Assembly: GCF_001422405.1 (NCBI RefSeq)
Contig: NZ_LMMV01000001.1
Coordinates: 839,721 to 903,720 of the forward strand
From: Pseudorhodoferax sp. Leaf267
GTDB taxonomy: Bacteria; Pseudomonadota; Gammaproteobacteria; Burkholderiales; Burkholderiaceae_C
Direction of reading: 5' to 3'
DNA length: 64,000 nucleotides
Positions 51,363 through 62,589 of the stretch are shown here, piece after piece. The notes under the pieces were generated by a model. It did not search any database. It was given only the letters and a program-made list of their open reading frames with translations, and was not told the origin of the DNA. Made by a program: the position numbers and the translations under genes. The stretch's first letter is position 1, and every line of letters starts with the position of its first letter.

Positions 51363-52502
51363 TCAGGCGGCGCTGGACTCCGCGACAGGCGGCCCGGCGT
51401 TCAACGCGCTGGCAGCGCCGCCGGGCGGCGCGAGCACCACCGTGCGCGTGGGGAACGCGAAGTCCACGCCCATGGCCGCGAACTCGCGCATCAGGCCGAT
51501 GTTGATGGCCTGCTGGTTGTCCATGTACTGGCCGTAATTCGGCGTCTGCATGATGTAGACGACGACGTAGTTCAGGGCACTGTCGCCGAAGCTCGAGAAA
51601 TGGGCCCTGTCGAAGACGAGCTCGGGCTGGGCCTCCACCACGCGCCGCACCACGCCAGGGATGGCGCCCGCCTGCTCGGGCGTCGTCGCGTAACTGACGC
51701 CGAACGTGAATTCGATGCGCCGCGTCTGCATGCGCTTGAAGTTGCGCAGCGAGCCTTTGAGCAGTTCGGTGTTGGATACCACGATCTGCTCGCCGCCGGG
51801 GCTGCGCAGCCGCGTGGTTTTCATGCCCACGTGCTCGACCGTACCGTTGACCGTGCCGGTGTTGATCGCGTCGCCGACCTCGAAGGGCTTGTCCAGCGCG
51901 ATGGCGACCGAGGCGAACAGGTCGCCCAGGATGTTCTGCGCGGCCAGCGCGATGGCGATACCGCCGATGCCCATGCTGGCGATGAAGGCCGTGATGTTGA
52001 AGCCGAGGTTGGACAGGATGGCCAGCGCGACGATGGCCCACAGGGCGGTGTTCAGGCCCCAGCCGATCAGCGTATGCGAGACGCTCGCCTGCGGCGAGCT
52101 GCCGGCAGGCACGTGCCGCAGAAGCTGGCGCTGCATCAGCACATCGATCAGGCGCGCGCCCCACAGCGCCAACTGCAGCGCGACCGTCACGTACCAGAGC
52201 TGGGCCACGCGGTCGGACCAGCGGGTCGGCAGGTCCAGCAGGCTCAGGCCGACCAGCACGGACGCGGCGAGCAGCAGCCAGTGGCTGGTGCCGTTCAGCA
52301 CCAGGGCCAGCACGGGCGGCAGGCTGCTGCGGCCGGCGGCGTCGGGCGTGGTCTGTGCGCGCTGCAGGATGCGCGAGCGGACCAGGCCGAGCACGGTGGT
52401 CATCGCCAGGTAGGCGGCGATGGCGCTTGCCAGCGCGATCGTCCAGTGGGGCAGGGTGATGCCTGCCAGGGTCGTTGTCTTGAACCAGGTGGTGATGTCC
52501 AT
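51363..52502 (-). CDS. Mechanosensitive ion channel, MscS family
   Basis: A 379-residue channel with five predicted membrane helices, then the MscS beta domain. The pore-lining helix is the Gly/Ala-rich TAFIASMGIGGIAIALAAQNILGDLFASVAIALDKPFEVGD (about 175-215), the best-conserved part of the family. The cytoplasmic vestibule follows, with EHVGMKTTRLRSPGGEQIVVSN. It releases osmolytes on hypo-osmotic shock. It lies at the other side of the palindromic site of the MarR-GNAT gene, 47 bp away, on the same strand and downstream of the MFS gene. Confidence 0.94.
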   Translation of the reverse strand: MDITTWFKTTTLAGITLPHWTIALASAIAAYLAMTTVLGLVRSRILQRAQTTPDAAGRSSLPPVLALVLNGTSHWLLLAASVLVGLSLLDLPTRWSDRVAQLWYVTVALQLALWGARLIDVLMQRQLLRHVPAGSSPQASVSHTLIGWGLNTALWAIVALAILSNLGFNITAFIASMGIGGIAIALAAQNILGDLFASVAIALDKPFEVGDAINTGTVNGTVEHVGMKTTRLRSPGGEQIVVSNTELLKGSLRNFKRMQTRRIEFTFGVSYATTPEQAGAIPGVVRRVVEAQPELVFDRAHFSSFGDSALNYVVVYIMQTPNYGQYMDNQQAINIGLMREFAAMGVDFAFPTRTVVLAPPGGAASALNAGPPVAESSAA

Positions 52503-52571
52503 GGCAGGCTTGTACCTGTTGTGCTGCAGTGCAGCTATCGGCCCTCGGGGGCGTGGGTGGTAGGAGCGGGA

Positions 52572-53771
52572 CTACGGGCGGCGCCGGGCGTAGCCGTGTG
52601 CGTAGACGGTGCCGCCCGACAGGATCACGGCCAGCGTCCAGAACGCCGGCACCATGCCGGCAGCCGCACCCAGCCCGCCGAACAGGATGGGCAGGAATAC
52701 CTGGCTCGCGTTCATGACCGTGCTGCGCACGCCCAGCGCCTCGCCCGAGCGCCCCGGCGGCGCGACCGCGTGCACCAGGCTCATGACCATGGGCTGCGTG
52801 CAGCCCAGGCTCAGCCCGATCACGAAGGCCAGGGCCAGCAGCACGGGAACGGCCGTGAACAGCGGGAACAGCAGGTAGACCACGGCCGTGATGCCCAGCG
52901 ACAGGCACAGCGTTTGCCATTCGTCCAGGTGCCGGTGCAGGATCGGCATGCCCAGGCGCACCACGAAGGTCGCCACGCCGAAGCAGCCCATGACCAGCCC
53001 GATCGTGGAGGCCGACAGCCCGATGCGCGTGCCCTGCACGGGCACCATGAAAGTGAACATGTCCCAGCTCATGGACAGCAGGCCGCTGATGATGAAGACC
53101 GCGCGCATGCGCGGCGCGCGCAGCAGGTCCATCGTCCTGGCGCTGGCCGGTGCCGCGGCCAGGCCGCCGCGCGGCGCGACGCGGATGCGCAGGCCTACCA
53201 GCACGGCCAGCGCCGCCAACGGGAACAGGGCGAGCAGCATGAAGGTGCGCCGGTGGCCCAGCAGGTCGATGGTCAGGCCCGCGATCACGGGGCCGAGCAC
53301 GGTCGAGACAGAGAAGGCCATGGACACCAGCGTGAAGGCGCGCACGCGGCTGTCGGATGCGACGGTGTGGCCCACCTCGTTGTAGACCGTCATGTGCAGC
53401 AGCATGAAGCCGCTGCCCAGCAGCACGCTGGCGGCGCACAGCACGGGCACGGAGGGCCAAAGCGCCGGCAGGGCGGCGCCGATGGCCGTGGTGCAGATGG
53501 CGATGCGCGCCGGCCGCCGGATGCCGACTCGGTCGATCCAGCGCCCGAGCTGGACGGACAACAGCATGGGCAGCAGCGACAGCAGGCTGACCTGCAGCCC
53601 GACGACGACGGTGGAGGCCTGCAGCGCAATGGCGTAGAGCGTGAGGGCGACGCGCCCGCCCGTGAAGGCCAGGTGCACCAGCACCATCACGACCATGAGC
53701 GGCAGCAGGCGGCGCAGCAGGGTGGGTGGTGCGTCCTGCGCGGCTGTTGCCTGCGGTTCCGATTCCTTCAT
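52572..53771 (-). CDS. Major facilitator superfamily transporter
   Basis: A 399-residue MFS protein with 12 predicted helices. The loop 2-3 motif reads GRWIDRVGIRRPARIAI, a normal MFS signature A. The order of helices and the short cytoplasmic loop rich in Arg/Ala after helix 6 (RVAPRGGLAAAPASARTMDLLR) are typical. The N-terminus has a 20-residue soluble lead. Substrate unknown; drug or metabolite export is common. It lies 69 bp upstream of the MscS gene and 47 bp downstream of the HD-GYP gene on the same strand. The start ATG 53771 is chosen; the frame upstream is open by chance. Confidence 0.9.
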   Translation of the reverse strand: MKESEPQATAAQDAPPTLLRRLLPLMVVMVLVHLAFTGGRVALTLYAIALQASTVVVGLQVSLLSLLPMLLSVQLGRWIDRVGIRRPARIAICTTAIGAALPALWPSVPVLCAASVLLGSGFMLLHMTVYNEVGHTVASDSRVRAFTLVSMAFSVSTVLGPVIAGLTIDLLGHRRTFMLLALFPLAALAVLVGLRIRVAPRGGLAAAPASARTMDLLRAPRMRAVFIISGLLSMSWDMFTFMVPVQGTRIGLSASTIGLVMGCFGVATFVVRLGMPILHRHLDEWQTLCLSLGITAVVYLLFPLFTAVPVLLALAFVIGLSLGCTQPMVMSLVHAVAPPGRSGEALGVRSTVMNASQVFLPILFGGLGAAAGMVPAFWTLAVILSGGTVYAHGYARRRP

Positions 53772-53818
53772 GCCCACCCGTGTCCGCGCTTCGTTCGCAA
53801 AGCGCCGATCGTAGTGGA

Positions 53819-55138
53819 TCAGATCTCCACCAGGTCGCCGATGCAGTCCTGGACCTGGCGCACCCAGTCCTGCAACGCCTTGGGCAAGGCCTCGCCCGGC
53901 GTCGCAGCCCAGCGGCGGCCGACCTGGCGCGTCAGCGTGCGCAGCTGCCAGGCCATCTCCTGCGCGACGAGCGACAGCTCGCTCGTGAGCACCTCGTCGT
54001 CGAAGCCATCGCCCAGCTGCGTCAGCTGGTCGGCGCTGGCACCGACGTCGGCCAGCAGGCGGCGCATCTGTTCGCACTGCTGGCCGAGCGCGGCCATGCC
54101 GGCGCGGCGCGCGGGCGTGGTATTGGCTTCGTTGGCCCGTTCGCCGGGCCATTCGGACAGCAGCGTGTCCATGGCGATGAGCTTGTTCGCCGGTGAGGCT
54201 ACCGGCTCCAGCGAGGCCATCTCGGTCGGCGTGGCGGGCACGCTGTCGCGGCCGAGCTGCTGCACCACGGCCAGCACGCGCTCGCCCAGGTCCACGTCGA
54301 ATTGGTGGCGGTTCGTACGCAGCAGCAGCGACAGGCGCAGTGACGACAGGCCGCGGCCTGGCCGCAGCAGGGCCGACACCACCTGGGCCAACGACAAAAT
54401 TCGGCCCCAGGCGCTGATCTTGTCGGCGGTCAGGCCGGCCGGATAGCCTGAGCCGTCCAGCATCTCGTGGTGCTCGCGCACGGCGCGGATCAGCTCGCGT
54501 GGGTATTCATGGTGGCGCTCCAGCAGCAGCGCCGAGACCAGCGGGTGCGAATAGAGCTGGCGGCGCTGTTCGCGCGTCAGCGTGCCCTCGGGCTGCAGCA
54601 GCACCGGGTCCACATGCATCATGCCCAGGTCCTGCAGCATGCCGGCGGCCACCACCATGGACACGTCGTAGCGCAACGCATTCGGGCCGGTGGCCAGCCA
54701 GCCGGCGATCAGCGCCGCGCACACGTTGTACTGGAACAGGGCCGGGTGCACGTCGCGCGCAACGCTGAGCTTGAACGCGATCGGCGGGGGCAGCGGCATG
54801 GCCTCCAGCGCGTCGAGCAGGGTGGCGCGCACTGTCGGCGATTCCAGCATGTAGCCCAGGATGGGGCGCCGCTCGATGAGCTTCTCGGCAGTGGCGCGCA
54901 AGACACGGCCGCTCACGCTGTCCTGCGCCTCCAAGCTGTCTTCTAGCGGGGCCGCCAGCTGATGGCGCATGAGACGGTCATACAGCCGCTGGTCCACCGT
55001 GGCGCCGCGCTCGATCAGCTTGACGCCCTGCGAGCTGTAGATGGCCTGCGTGGCCTGCGGCGGGCGCACTTCCGCCAGTTGCTGCACGGCCTCCTGGAAG
55101 TTTGGCGATATCGGAGGCGGGGGCGGCGCAGTGGACAT
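53819..55138 (-). CDS. HD-GYP-type signalling protein with degenerate HD motif
   Basis: A 439-residue protein with an HD-GYP-like domain (about 125-320). The second half of the motif is intact: [14 protein letters not shown] (223-236) carries His223/His224 and the GYP sequence. The first half is degenerate: where HDIGK is expected, the sequence is QDLGMMH (Gln169-Asp170), so the metal-binding His and the Lys are lost. It may therefore bind rather than cleave cyclic-di-GMP, or act as a scaffold. The N-terminal 120 residues and C-terminal 110 residues are helical without known domains. It is divergent from the YgiQ-type gene. Confidence 0.82.
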   Translation of the reverse strand: MSTAPPPPPISPNFQEAVQQLAEVRPPQATQAIYSSQGVKLIERGATVDQRLYDRLMRHQLAAPLEDSLEAQDSVSGRVLRATAEKLIERRPILGYMLESPTVRATLLDALEAMPLPPPIAFKLSVARDVHPALFQYNVCAALIAGWLATGPNALRYDVSMVVAAGMLQDLGMMHVDPVLLQPEGTLTREQRRQLYSHPLVSALLLERHHEYPRELIRAVREHHEMLDGSGYPAGLTADKISAWGRILSLAQVVSALLRPGRGLSSLRLSLLLRTNRHQFDVDLGERVLAVVQQLGRDSVPATPTEMASLEPVASPANKLIAMDTLLSEWPGERANEANTTPARRAGMAALGQQCEQMRRLLADVGASADQLTQLGDGFDDEVLTSELSLVAQEMAWQLRTLTRQVGRRWAATPGEALPKALQDWVRQVQDCIGDLVEI

Positions 55139-55274
55139 GCAAGCGGTTGTATCACAGGGTTTGCGCGGCGAAGCCCCCTGGCATGACCCTGTGCGGGCGC
55201 ATGTTGGGCCATCCCCACTAAAATCCGCGGTCCCCCGCCCCCCGCGTCCTGCCGCCAGGATGACCCCCCTTCCG

Positions 55275-57587
<2,313 letters not shown>

Positions 57588-57588
57588 A

Positions 57589-58485
57589 TCACTGCCGGCG
57601 CCGCGTGACCTTCACCGCCACTTCCATGCCGGCGTAGGCATCGGGCTCGCCGAACCAGCTGCCGGCGATCGGCGGGGCCTGCGCCGGGTCGCGCGCGACG
57701 CCCACGCGCAGCAAGTGGCCGCTGCCCATGAGGTTGTTCGTGGGGTCGAACGCGACCCAGCCCGCGCCGGGCAGGTAGGCCTGCAGCCAGGCATGCGTGG
57801 CGCCCGCGCCGACGATGCTGTCGCCGGGCTGCTGGGTCCCGGCATCGAGCGCCGGGTCGTAGAGATAGCCCGAAACGAAGCGTGTGGCGACGCCCAGGCG
57901 GCGCGCCGCTTCCATCATCAGCAGGGCGTAGTCGCGGCAGCTGCCCCCGCCCTTGGCCAGCGTCTCCAGCGGCGACTGCGTGCCTTCCTCGTCGCGCGAC
58001 TGGTACTTCAGGCTGTCGTGGATGTGCGCGTTCATGCGCTTGAGCGTGGCGCGCGTGCTGTTCGGCGCATCGCTTTGCAGGAACTGGTGCGCCCACCGGA
58101 TCAGCACGCCGTCGGGGTCGTCATGGTGCGGGCGCAGGTAGTGCTCCAGGTCCGGGCGTTCCTGCAGGGAGTAGGCAAAGGGCAGGAACTCGGCCGTTGG
58201 GTCCAGTTCCAGGTCGTCGTCCAGTGAGGGCACGTGCTCGATGGTGAACGCGCAGCAGATGGTCAGTTCGCTGGCCGGCCCCTGCGGCTGCACCAGCGCG
58301 ACGGAATTGGAATGCGGGTCCTGGATCAGGCGGATCTGGGCCGCGGGGCTGACCTGCAGGTCGGTGGCCAGCACGCGCAGGTCGTGGCTGTCGCGGGGGC
58401 GGAACATGACGCGGTGCAATCCGAACTGCACGGGCTCGTGGTATCGGTACGTCGTCGTGTGGAGGATGTCGTAGTGTGTGGTCAT
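57589..58485 (-). CDS. Transglutaminase-like (bacterial transglutaminase N/core) cysteine protease-like protein
   Basis: A 298-residue protein with a bacterial transglutaminase-like N-terminal domain (about 1-110) and core domain (about 130-260). The catalytic triad is Cys183 in GGGSCRDYA, His231 in ATHAWLQAYLPG and Asp247 in FDPTN. No signal peptide is visible. Such proteins are peptidase/amidase-like enzymes often of unknown substrate, sometimes encoded with DUF403/circularly permuted ATP-grasp proteins. None of those is in this window. The start at 58485 has a CGCCCTC-free but weak Shine-Dalgarno; MTTHYDILHTTTYRY is the conserved N-terminus. Confidence 0.9.
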   Translation of the reverse strand: MTTHYDILHTTTYRYHEPVQFGLHRVMFRPRDSHDLRVLATDLQVSPAAQIRLIQDPHSNSVALVQPQGPASELTICCAFTIEHVPSLDDDLELDPTAEFLPFAYSLQERPDLEHYLRPHHDDPDGVLIRWAHQFLQSDAPNSTRATLKRMNAHIHDSLKYQSRDEEGTQSPLETLAKGGGSCRDYALLMMEAARRLGVATRFVSGYLYDPALDAGTQQPGDSIVGAGATHAWLQAYLPGAGWVAFDPTNNLMGSGHLLRVGVARDPAQAPPIAGSWFGEPDAYAGMEVAVKVTRRRQ

Positions 58486-58600
58486 GAGGGCGAAGATTCT
58501 CTGGAGGGCGCCAGCGGTGCGCCAGGAACTCCGCCACGGACGCGGCCATGTCCGACAGCAGCCCGCCGCCAGCGAGGGCGGCAGCTGCGGTGAAGGCGGA

Positions 58601-58771
58601 TCAGCCGCCCTTGTGCGGACGCTTGCCCGGGTTCTTCTTGCTGCGCGTGGCGACGCCGCGTTCCAGGCTGACCTTCTGGCCGTTGCCTGCGCGACGGGCG
58701 TTGAAGCCACCGGCGGGGGTGGGTGCGGGGGTGGCCTTGCGGTCGGCTTCGGTGAAGATCTTGTTGCCCAT
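58601..58771 (-). CDS. Small basic protein of unknown function
   Basis: A 56-residue protein starting MGNKIFTEADRKATPAP and ending RSKKNPGKRPHKGG, with net strong positive charge. There is a Pro/Ala-rich hinge and a Gly-Phe-Asn turn in the middle. It could bind nucleic acid or ribosomes, by composition only. It lies between the transglutaminase-like gene and the Fur-box region, on the opposite strand from the imelysin operon. It resembles short conserved proteins in Comamonadaceae, but I cannot name a family. Confidence 0.5.
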   Translation of the reverse strand: MGNKIFTEADRKATPAPTPAGGFNARRAGNGQKVSLERGVATRSKKNPGKRPHKGG

Positions 58772-58828
58772 GGGGTGCTCCTGGTTGGCGATAACGAAAA
58801 CCCGAGATGATCGCACACTGGCCAGATT

Positions 58829-58844
58829 GATAACGATTCTTATC
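58829..58844 (+). promoter_or_regulatory. Fur-box-like site upstream of the imelysin operon
   Basis: GATAACGATTCTTATC stands in an AT-rich island (58826-58852) that also contains TATAAAAT, a -10-like element. Against the 19-bp Fur consensus (GATAAT repeats), a gapless alignment gives about 11 matches. The site lies 40-55 bp upstream of the operon's first start, in keeping with iron repression. Confidence 0.65.
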
Positions 58845-58883
58845 TATAAAATCCGCTGGCTCGCAACCTTCCCTGGGAACAAC

Positions 58884-60086
58884 GTGTTGAAACCTACCGT
58901 CCTCGCCTGGATGCTCCTCTCCGCCAGCGTGACTGCCGTGCCGGCCTGGTCCCAGCCAGCGCCTGCCACCAAGTCCGCACCCGCCAGGATCGCCGTGGCC
59001 ACCGACGTGGCGCCCATATTGCGGCACCACGCCGTGCTGGTCAGCGCCGGATACGAAGACGCGCTGCAGGGCGCGCTGGCATTGCAGCAGGCCATCGCTG
59101 CCTTCCTGGCCAGCCCCACGCAGGCCGGCCTGGATGCGGCGCGCAAGGCCTGGCTCGACGCGCGTGAGTTCTACGGCCAGACCGAGGCGTTCCGCTTCTA
59201 CGGCGGCCCCATCGACGACGACAACGGCCCCGAGGGCCGCATCAATGCCTGGCCCATGGACGAGTCCTATGTGGACTACGTGGTCGATGCGCCCAACGCC
59301 GGCATCATCAACAACCGCAAGCTGCCGATCACCAAGAAGCAGCTGTCCTCGCTGAACGAGCGCGACGGCGAAGAGAACATCGCCACCGGCTGGCATGCCA
59401 TCGAGTTCCTGTTGTGGGGCCAGGACCTGTCCGACACCGGCCCCGGCGCGCGCCCGTTCGAGGACTACGTGGACGGCAAGAAGCCCAATGCCGACCGCCG
59501 CCGCCAGTACCTGCGCGTGGTCACCGAGCTGCTGGTCGACGACCTGCGCTTCGTGAACAACGCGTGGACGCCGAACAACGCCAGGAACTACCGCGCGCGC
59601 TTCGAGCGCGGCGGCATGGAATCGGTGCGCAAGATGCTGGTCGGCCTGGGCTCGTTGTCGCGCGGCGAACTGGCCGGCGAACGGCTCGAGGTGGCCATGG
59701 CCAGCCAGGACCAGGAAGACGAGCATTCCTGCTTTTCCGACAACACACACCGCGACGCCGTGGCCAACGCCACCGGCATCCAGAACGTGTGGCTGGGCCA
59801 GTTCAAGCGCCGCGATGGCACGACGCTGCAAGGCCCCGGCCTGCGTGACCTCGTCGCCGCGCGCGATGCAGCCGTCGCAGAGCGCACGACCAAGCAGATC
59901 GCCACCTCGTTGGCTGCGGCCCAGGCCATCCCCGCGCCGTTCGACCAGGCCATCAAGGTCGGCGGCGATCCGGCGGCGCGTGCCAAGATCCAGCAGACCA
60001 TCGACAGCCTCACGCAGCAGTCCAAGGACCTGGTCGAAGCCGCCAATGCCGTGGGCATCACGCGCCTGACGCTGGTGCAGCCTTGA
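58884..60086 (+). CDS. Imelysin-family periplasmic protein (iron-regulated), first copy
   Basis: A 400-residue protein with a signal peptide (starting MLKPTVLAWMLLSASVTAVPAWS if read from GTG). The imelysin domain carries GWHAIEFLLWGQDLSDTGPG (about 173-192), the GxHxxE-type motif characteristic of this family. Imelysins of the IrpA/EfeO type act in iron acquisition rather than as proven peptidases. No ATG fits: the start is GTG 58884 or TTG 58887. The operon order imelysin - di-haem oxidoreductase - imelysin - DUF1513 matches known iron-linked clusters such as those in Pseudomonas. A Fur-box-like site precedes it. Confidence 0.9.
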   Translation: MLKPTVLAWMLLSASVTAVPAWSQPAPATKSAPARIAVATDVAPILRHHAVLVSAGYEDALQGALALQQAIAAFLASPTQAGLDAARKAWLDAREFYGQTEAFRFYGGPIDDDNGPEGRINAWPMDESYVDYVVDAPNAGIINNRKLPITKKQLSSLNERDGEENIATGWHAIEFLLWGQDLSDTGPGARPFEDYVDGKKPNADRRRQYLRVVTELLVDDLRFVNNAWTPNNARNYRARFERGGMESVRKMLVGLGSLSRGELAGERLEVAMASQDQEDEHSCFSDNTHRDAVANATGIQNVWLGQFKRRDGTTLQGPGLRDLVAARDAAVAERTTKQIATSLAAAQAIPAPFDQAIKVGGDPAARAKIQQTIDSLTQQSKDLVEAANAVGITRLTLVQP

Positions 60087-61510
60087 CCCGGGTCCCGCGC
60101 GCCGCGCTCGCGGCGTCCGGCCTGGCCGTGGTGCTGGCGGGCGGCGCCGCGCTGGCCCTGCAGGCGCCGTCCGGGGACGACACCGCCGTCGGGGGCGCCA
60201 CCACCGTGTACGCGACCGGCCGCAACGCCTTCTCGTTCCCGTCCGCCAACTTGCCAGACGCCGAGCGCACGCGCTTTGCGATCGGCAACTCCTTCTTCAA
60301 GCGCAACTGGGTGCAGGCACCGGCTTCCACGCGGGCGCGCGACGGCCTGGGGCCGCACTTCATCGCGCGCTCGTGCGGCGGCTGCCACACGCAGGACGGC
60401 CGCGGTGAGCCGCCGGACTTCAAACGCGGCCTGTCCGACCAGCCCGTGGGCTTGCTGCTGCGCCTGTCCGTGCCCGGGCAGGACAAGGCCGGTGGCCCGC
60501 TGCCCGAGCCGGTCTACGGCGACCAGTTCCTGAACTTCGCGGTGCAGGGCGTCCAGCCCGAGGGCCGCATCACGATCCGCTACGAGCCCGTGCGCGGCCG
60601 TTTCGCCGACGGCACGCGCTACACGTTGCAGCGGCCTGTCTACGGCTTCGCGGGCCTGAACTACGGCCCCATGGCCAAGGACGTGATGGTCAGCCCGCGG
60701 CTTGCGCCGCAGGTCATCGGCATGGGCTTGCTGGAGGCCATCGCCGACGACGACATCCTGGCCAACGTGCGCGCGCAGGCCGAGGCCGGCGGGCCGATCC
60801 GCGGCCAGGTCAACGAGGTCTGGGACCAGCCCTCGCAGCAGATGCGCATCGGCCGCTTCGGCTGGAAGGCCAATGTCGCCACCGTGGCGCACCAGACGGC
60901 CGGCGCCTTCCATGGCGACATGGGCATCACCTCCAGTCTGTTCCCGGACGAGACCTGCATGCCGGCGCAGAAGGACTGCCTGGCCGCGCCGCGCGGTGCC
61001 AAGGGCAAGGCGCCCGAGATCGACGACAAGACTTTCGACGAGGTGGTGTTCTACACCGCCACGTTGGCGCCGCCGGCGCGGCGCAACGCGCGCGATGCCC
61101 AGGTGCTGCAGGGCCAGCAGCTGTTCGCGCAGGCGCAGTGCGCCGTCTGCCACCGGCCCAGCTACAGGACAGCCGAAGGGCCGTTCCCGCGCCTGACCAG
61201 CAAATCGCTGTCGGGCCAGACCATCTACCCCTACACCGACATGCTGCTGCACGATATGGGCGAGGCCCTGGCCGACGGCCGGCCCGACTTCAAGGCCAGC
61301 GGCCAACAGTGGCGCACACCGCCGCTGTGGGGCATCGGCCTGATCCGCGACGTCAACAGCCACCAGAGGCTGCTGCACGACGGCCGCGCCGACGGCGTGC
61401 TGGAGGCGGTGCTGTGGCATGGCGGCGAAGCGCAGGCCAGCCGCGACGCGGTGCTCAAGTTCTCCGCCGACGAGCGTGCGGCCCTGGTCAAGTTCGTGGA
61501 GTCTCTGTAA
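60083..61510 (+). CDS. Di-haem thiol oxidoreductase-type protein (DUF1111)
   Basis: A 475-residue c-type cytochrome-like protein with a signal/anchor segment at the N-terminus (VPRAALAASGLAVVLAGGAALALQ). Two haem-binding motifs are visible: CGGCH (Cys98-His102) and CAVCH (Cys353-His357). The DUF1111 family is found next to imelysin genes and may handle electrons during iron uptake. The start is TTG 60083, overlapping the upstream stop in a TTGA. It is periplasmic or membrane-anchored. Confidence 0.9.
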   Translation: MTRVPRAALAASGLAVVLAGGAALALQAPSGDDTAVGGATTVYATGRNAFSFPSANLPDAERTRFAIGNSFFKRNWVQAPASTRARDGLGPHFIARSCGGCHTQDGRGEPPDFKRGLSDQPVGLLLRLSVPGQDKAGGPLPEPVYGDQFLNFAVQGVQPEGRITIRYEPVRGRFADGTRYTLQRPVYGFAGLNYGPMAKDVMVSPRLAPQVIGMGLLEAIADDDILANVRAQAEAGGPIRGQVNEVWDQPSQQMRIGRFGWKANVATVAHQTAGAFHGDMGITSSLFPDETCMPAQKDCLAAPRGAKGKAPEIDDKTFDEVVFYTATLAPPARRNARDAQVLQGQQLFAQAQCAVCHRPSYRTAEGPFPRLTSKSLSGQTIYPYTDMLLHDMGEALADGRPDFKASGQQWRTPPLWGIGLIRDVNSHQRLLHDGRADGVLEAVLWHGGEAQASRDAVLKFSADERAALVKFVESL

Positions 61511-62589
61511 TGACGATGCAATGGGCGCGCAGGCGCTTTCTCGGTGCCGGCCTGGCAAGCATGGCGCTGCCGGCCCTGTCCCAGCAGATTCCGGCCAACG
61601 TGGCGCTACCGTTCTACGGCCCGCCGGACTTCATGCAAGGTGCGTGGCGCCGCTGGTACGTGCCGCGCGCGCAGGAGTTCGTGCAGCGCGCGCAGGGCCT
61701 GGTGGCGGCCTTGTCCACGGCCTGCGCCGCGCCTGCGGCGGACACCGCTGCGTTGCAGGCCGCGCGCATGGCCTGGGGCGAGGCGGCGCTGGCTTTCGGC
61801 CGGCTGTCGGCCGTGTCCGTCGGCCCGCAACTGCAGCGCCGCTCCACACGGCAGATCGACTTCGCGCCGACGCGGCCCGAGCTGATCCGCCGCGCCATCG
61901 CCACCGCGCCGGCCGACCTGGCCGCACTGGAGCGCGTCGGCACGCCGGCGCGCGGCCTGCCGGCGCTGGAATGGCTGCTGTGGTCGCAACCGCCTGCACC
62001 CGGTACGCCAGGCTGCCGCTTCGCCACGCTGCTGGCCGAGAACGTGCTGGCCGAGGCCCGCGCGCTCGAGCAGGCCTTCGGCGCCCTGGGCGCTGCCACG
62101 CCAGACCCGGACGACGAGGCTGCCGACCAGGCTGCCGCCGTAGCCATGGCCGAGCTCGTGAACCAGTGGGTGGGCGGCGTGGAGCGCCTGCGCTGGCCGT
62201 TCATGGACAAGCCGCTCAGGAGCGCGCCCAAGGGCAAGCCGCCGGCCTATCCGCGTGCCACGAGCGGCCTGTCCGCCCAGGCCTGGGCCGCGCAGTGGCA
62301 GGGCCTGCGCGCACTGGCCGTGGCGGCCGACAACGCCGTGCCCCAGCCGGGCAAGGACCTCGTCACGCTGGAAACCTACATGCGTGGCCGTGGCCTGAAC
62401 CCGCTGGCCGACCGCTGGGCGGCCACGGTGCGCCGGGTCGATGACGCCATCGCCGCCGCGCGTCCCGACGCGCCGGCCAGCGTGCAGGCCGCGACCAAGG
62501 CCGTCGCCGGCCTCAAGCAGCTGGCCGAAGCCGAACTGGCGCCGGCGCTCGACATCCGGATCGGCTTTTCCGATGCCGACGGTGATTGA
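61510..62589 (+). CDS. Imelysin-family periplasmic protein, second copy
   Basis: A 359-residue imelysin-domain protein. Its N-terminus MTMQWARRRFLGAGLASMALPALS has a twin-Arg-like RRRF followed by a hydrophobic stretch, so a Tat signal is likely. GLPALEWLLWSQPPAPG (about 150-166) replaces the GxHxxE motif of the first imelysin with PALEW, so the two copies are not equivalent. The start overlaps the upstream stop in a TAATG. It sits between the DUF1111 and DUF1513 genes of the iron-linked operon. Confidence 0.9.
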   Translation: MTMQWARRRFLGAGLASMALPALSQQIPANVALPFYGPPDFMQGAWRRWYVPRAQEFVQRAQGLVAALSTACAAPAADTAALQAARMAWGEAALAFGRLSAVSVGPQLQRRSTRQIDFAPTRPELIRRAIATAPADLAALERVGTPARGLPALEWLLWSQPPAPGTPGCRFATLLAENVLAEARALEQAFGALGAATPDPDDEAADQAAAVAMAELVNQWVGGVERLRWPFMDKPLRSAPKGKPPAYPRATSGLSAQAWAAQWQGLRALAVAADNAVPQPGKDLVTLETYMRGRGLNPLADRWAATVRRVDDAIAAARPDAPASVQAATKAVAGLKQLAEAELAPALDIRIGFSDADGD

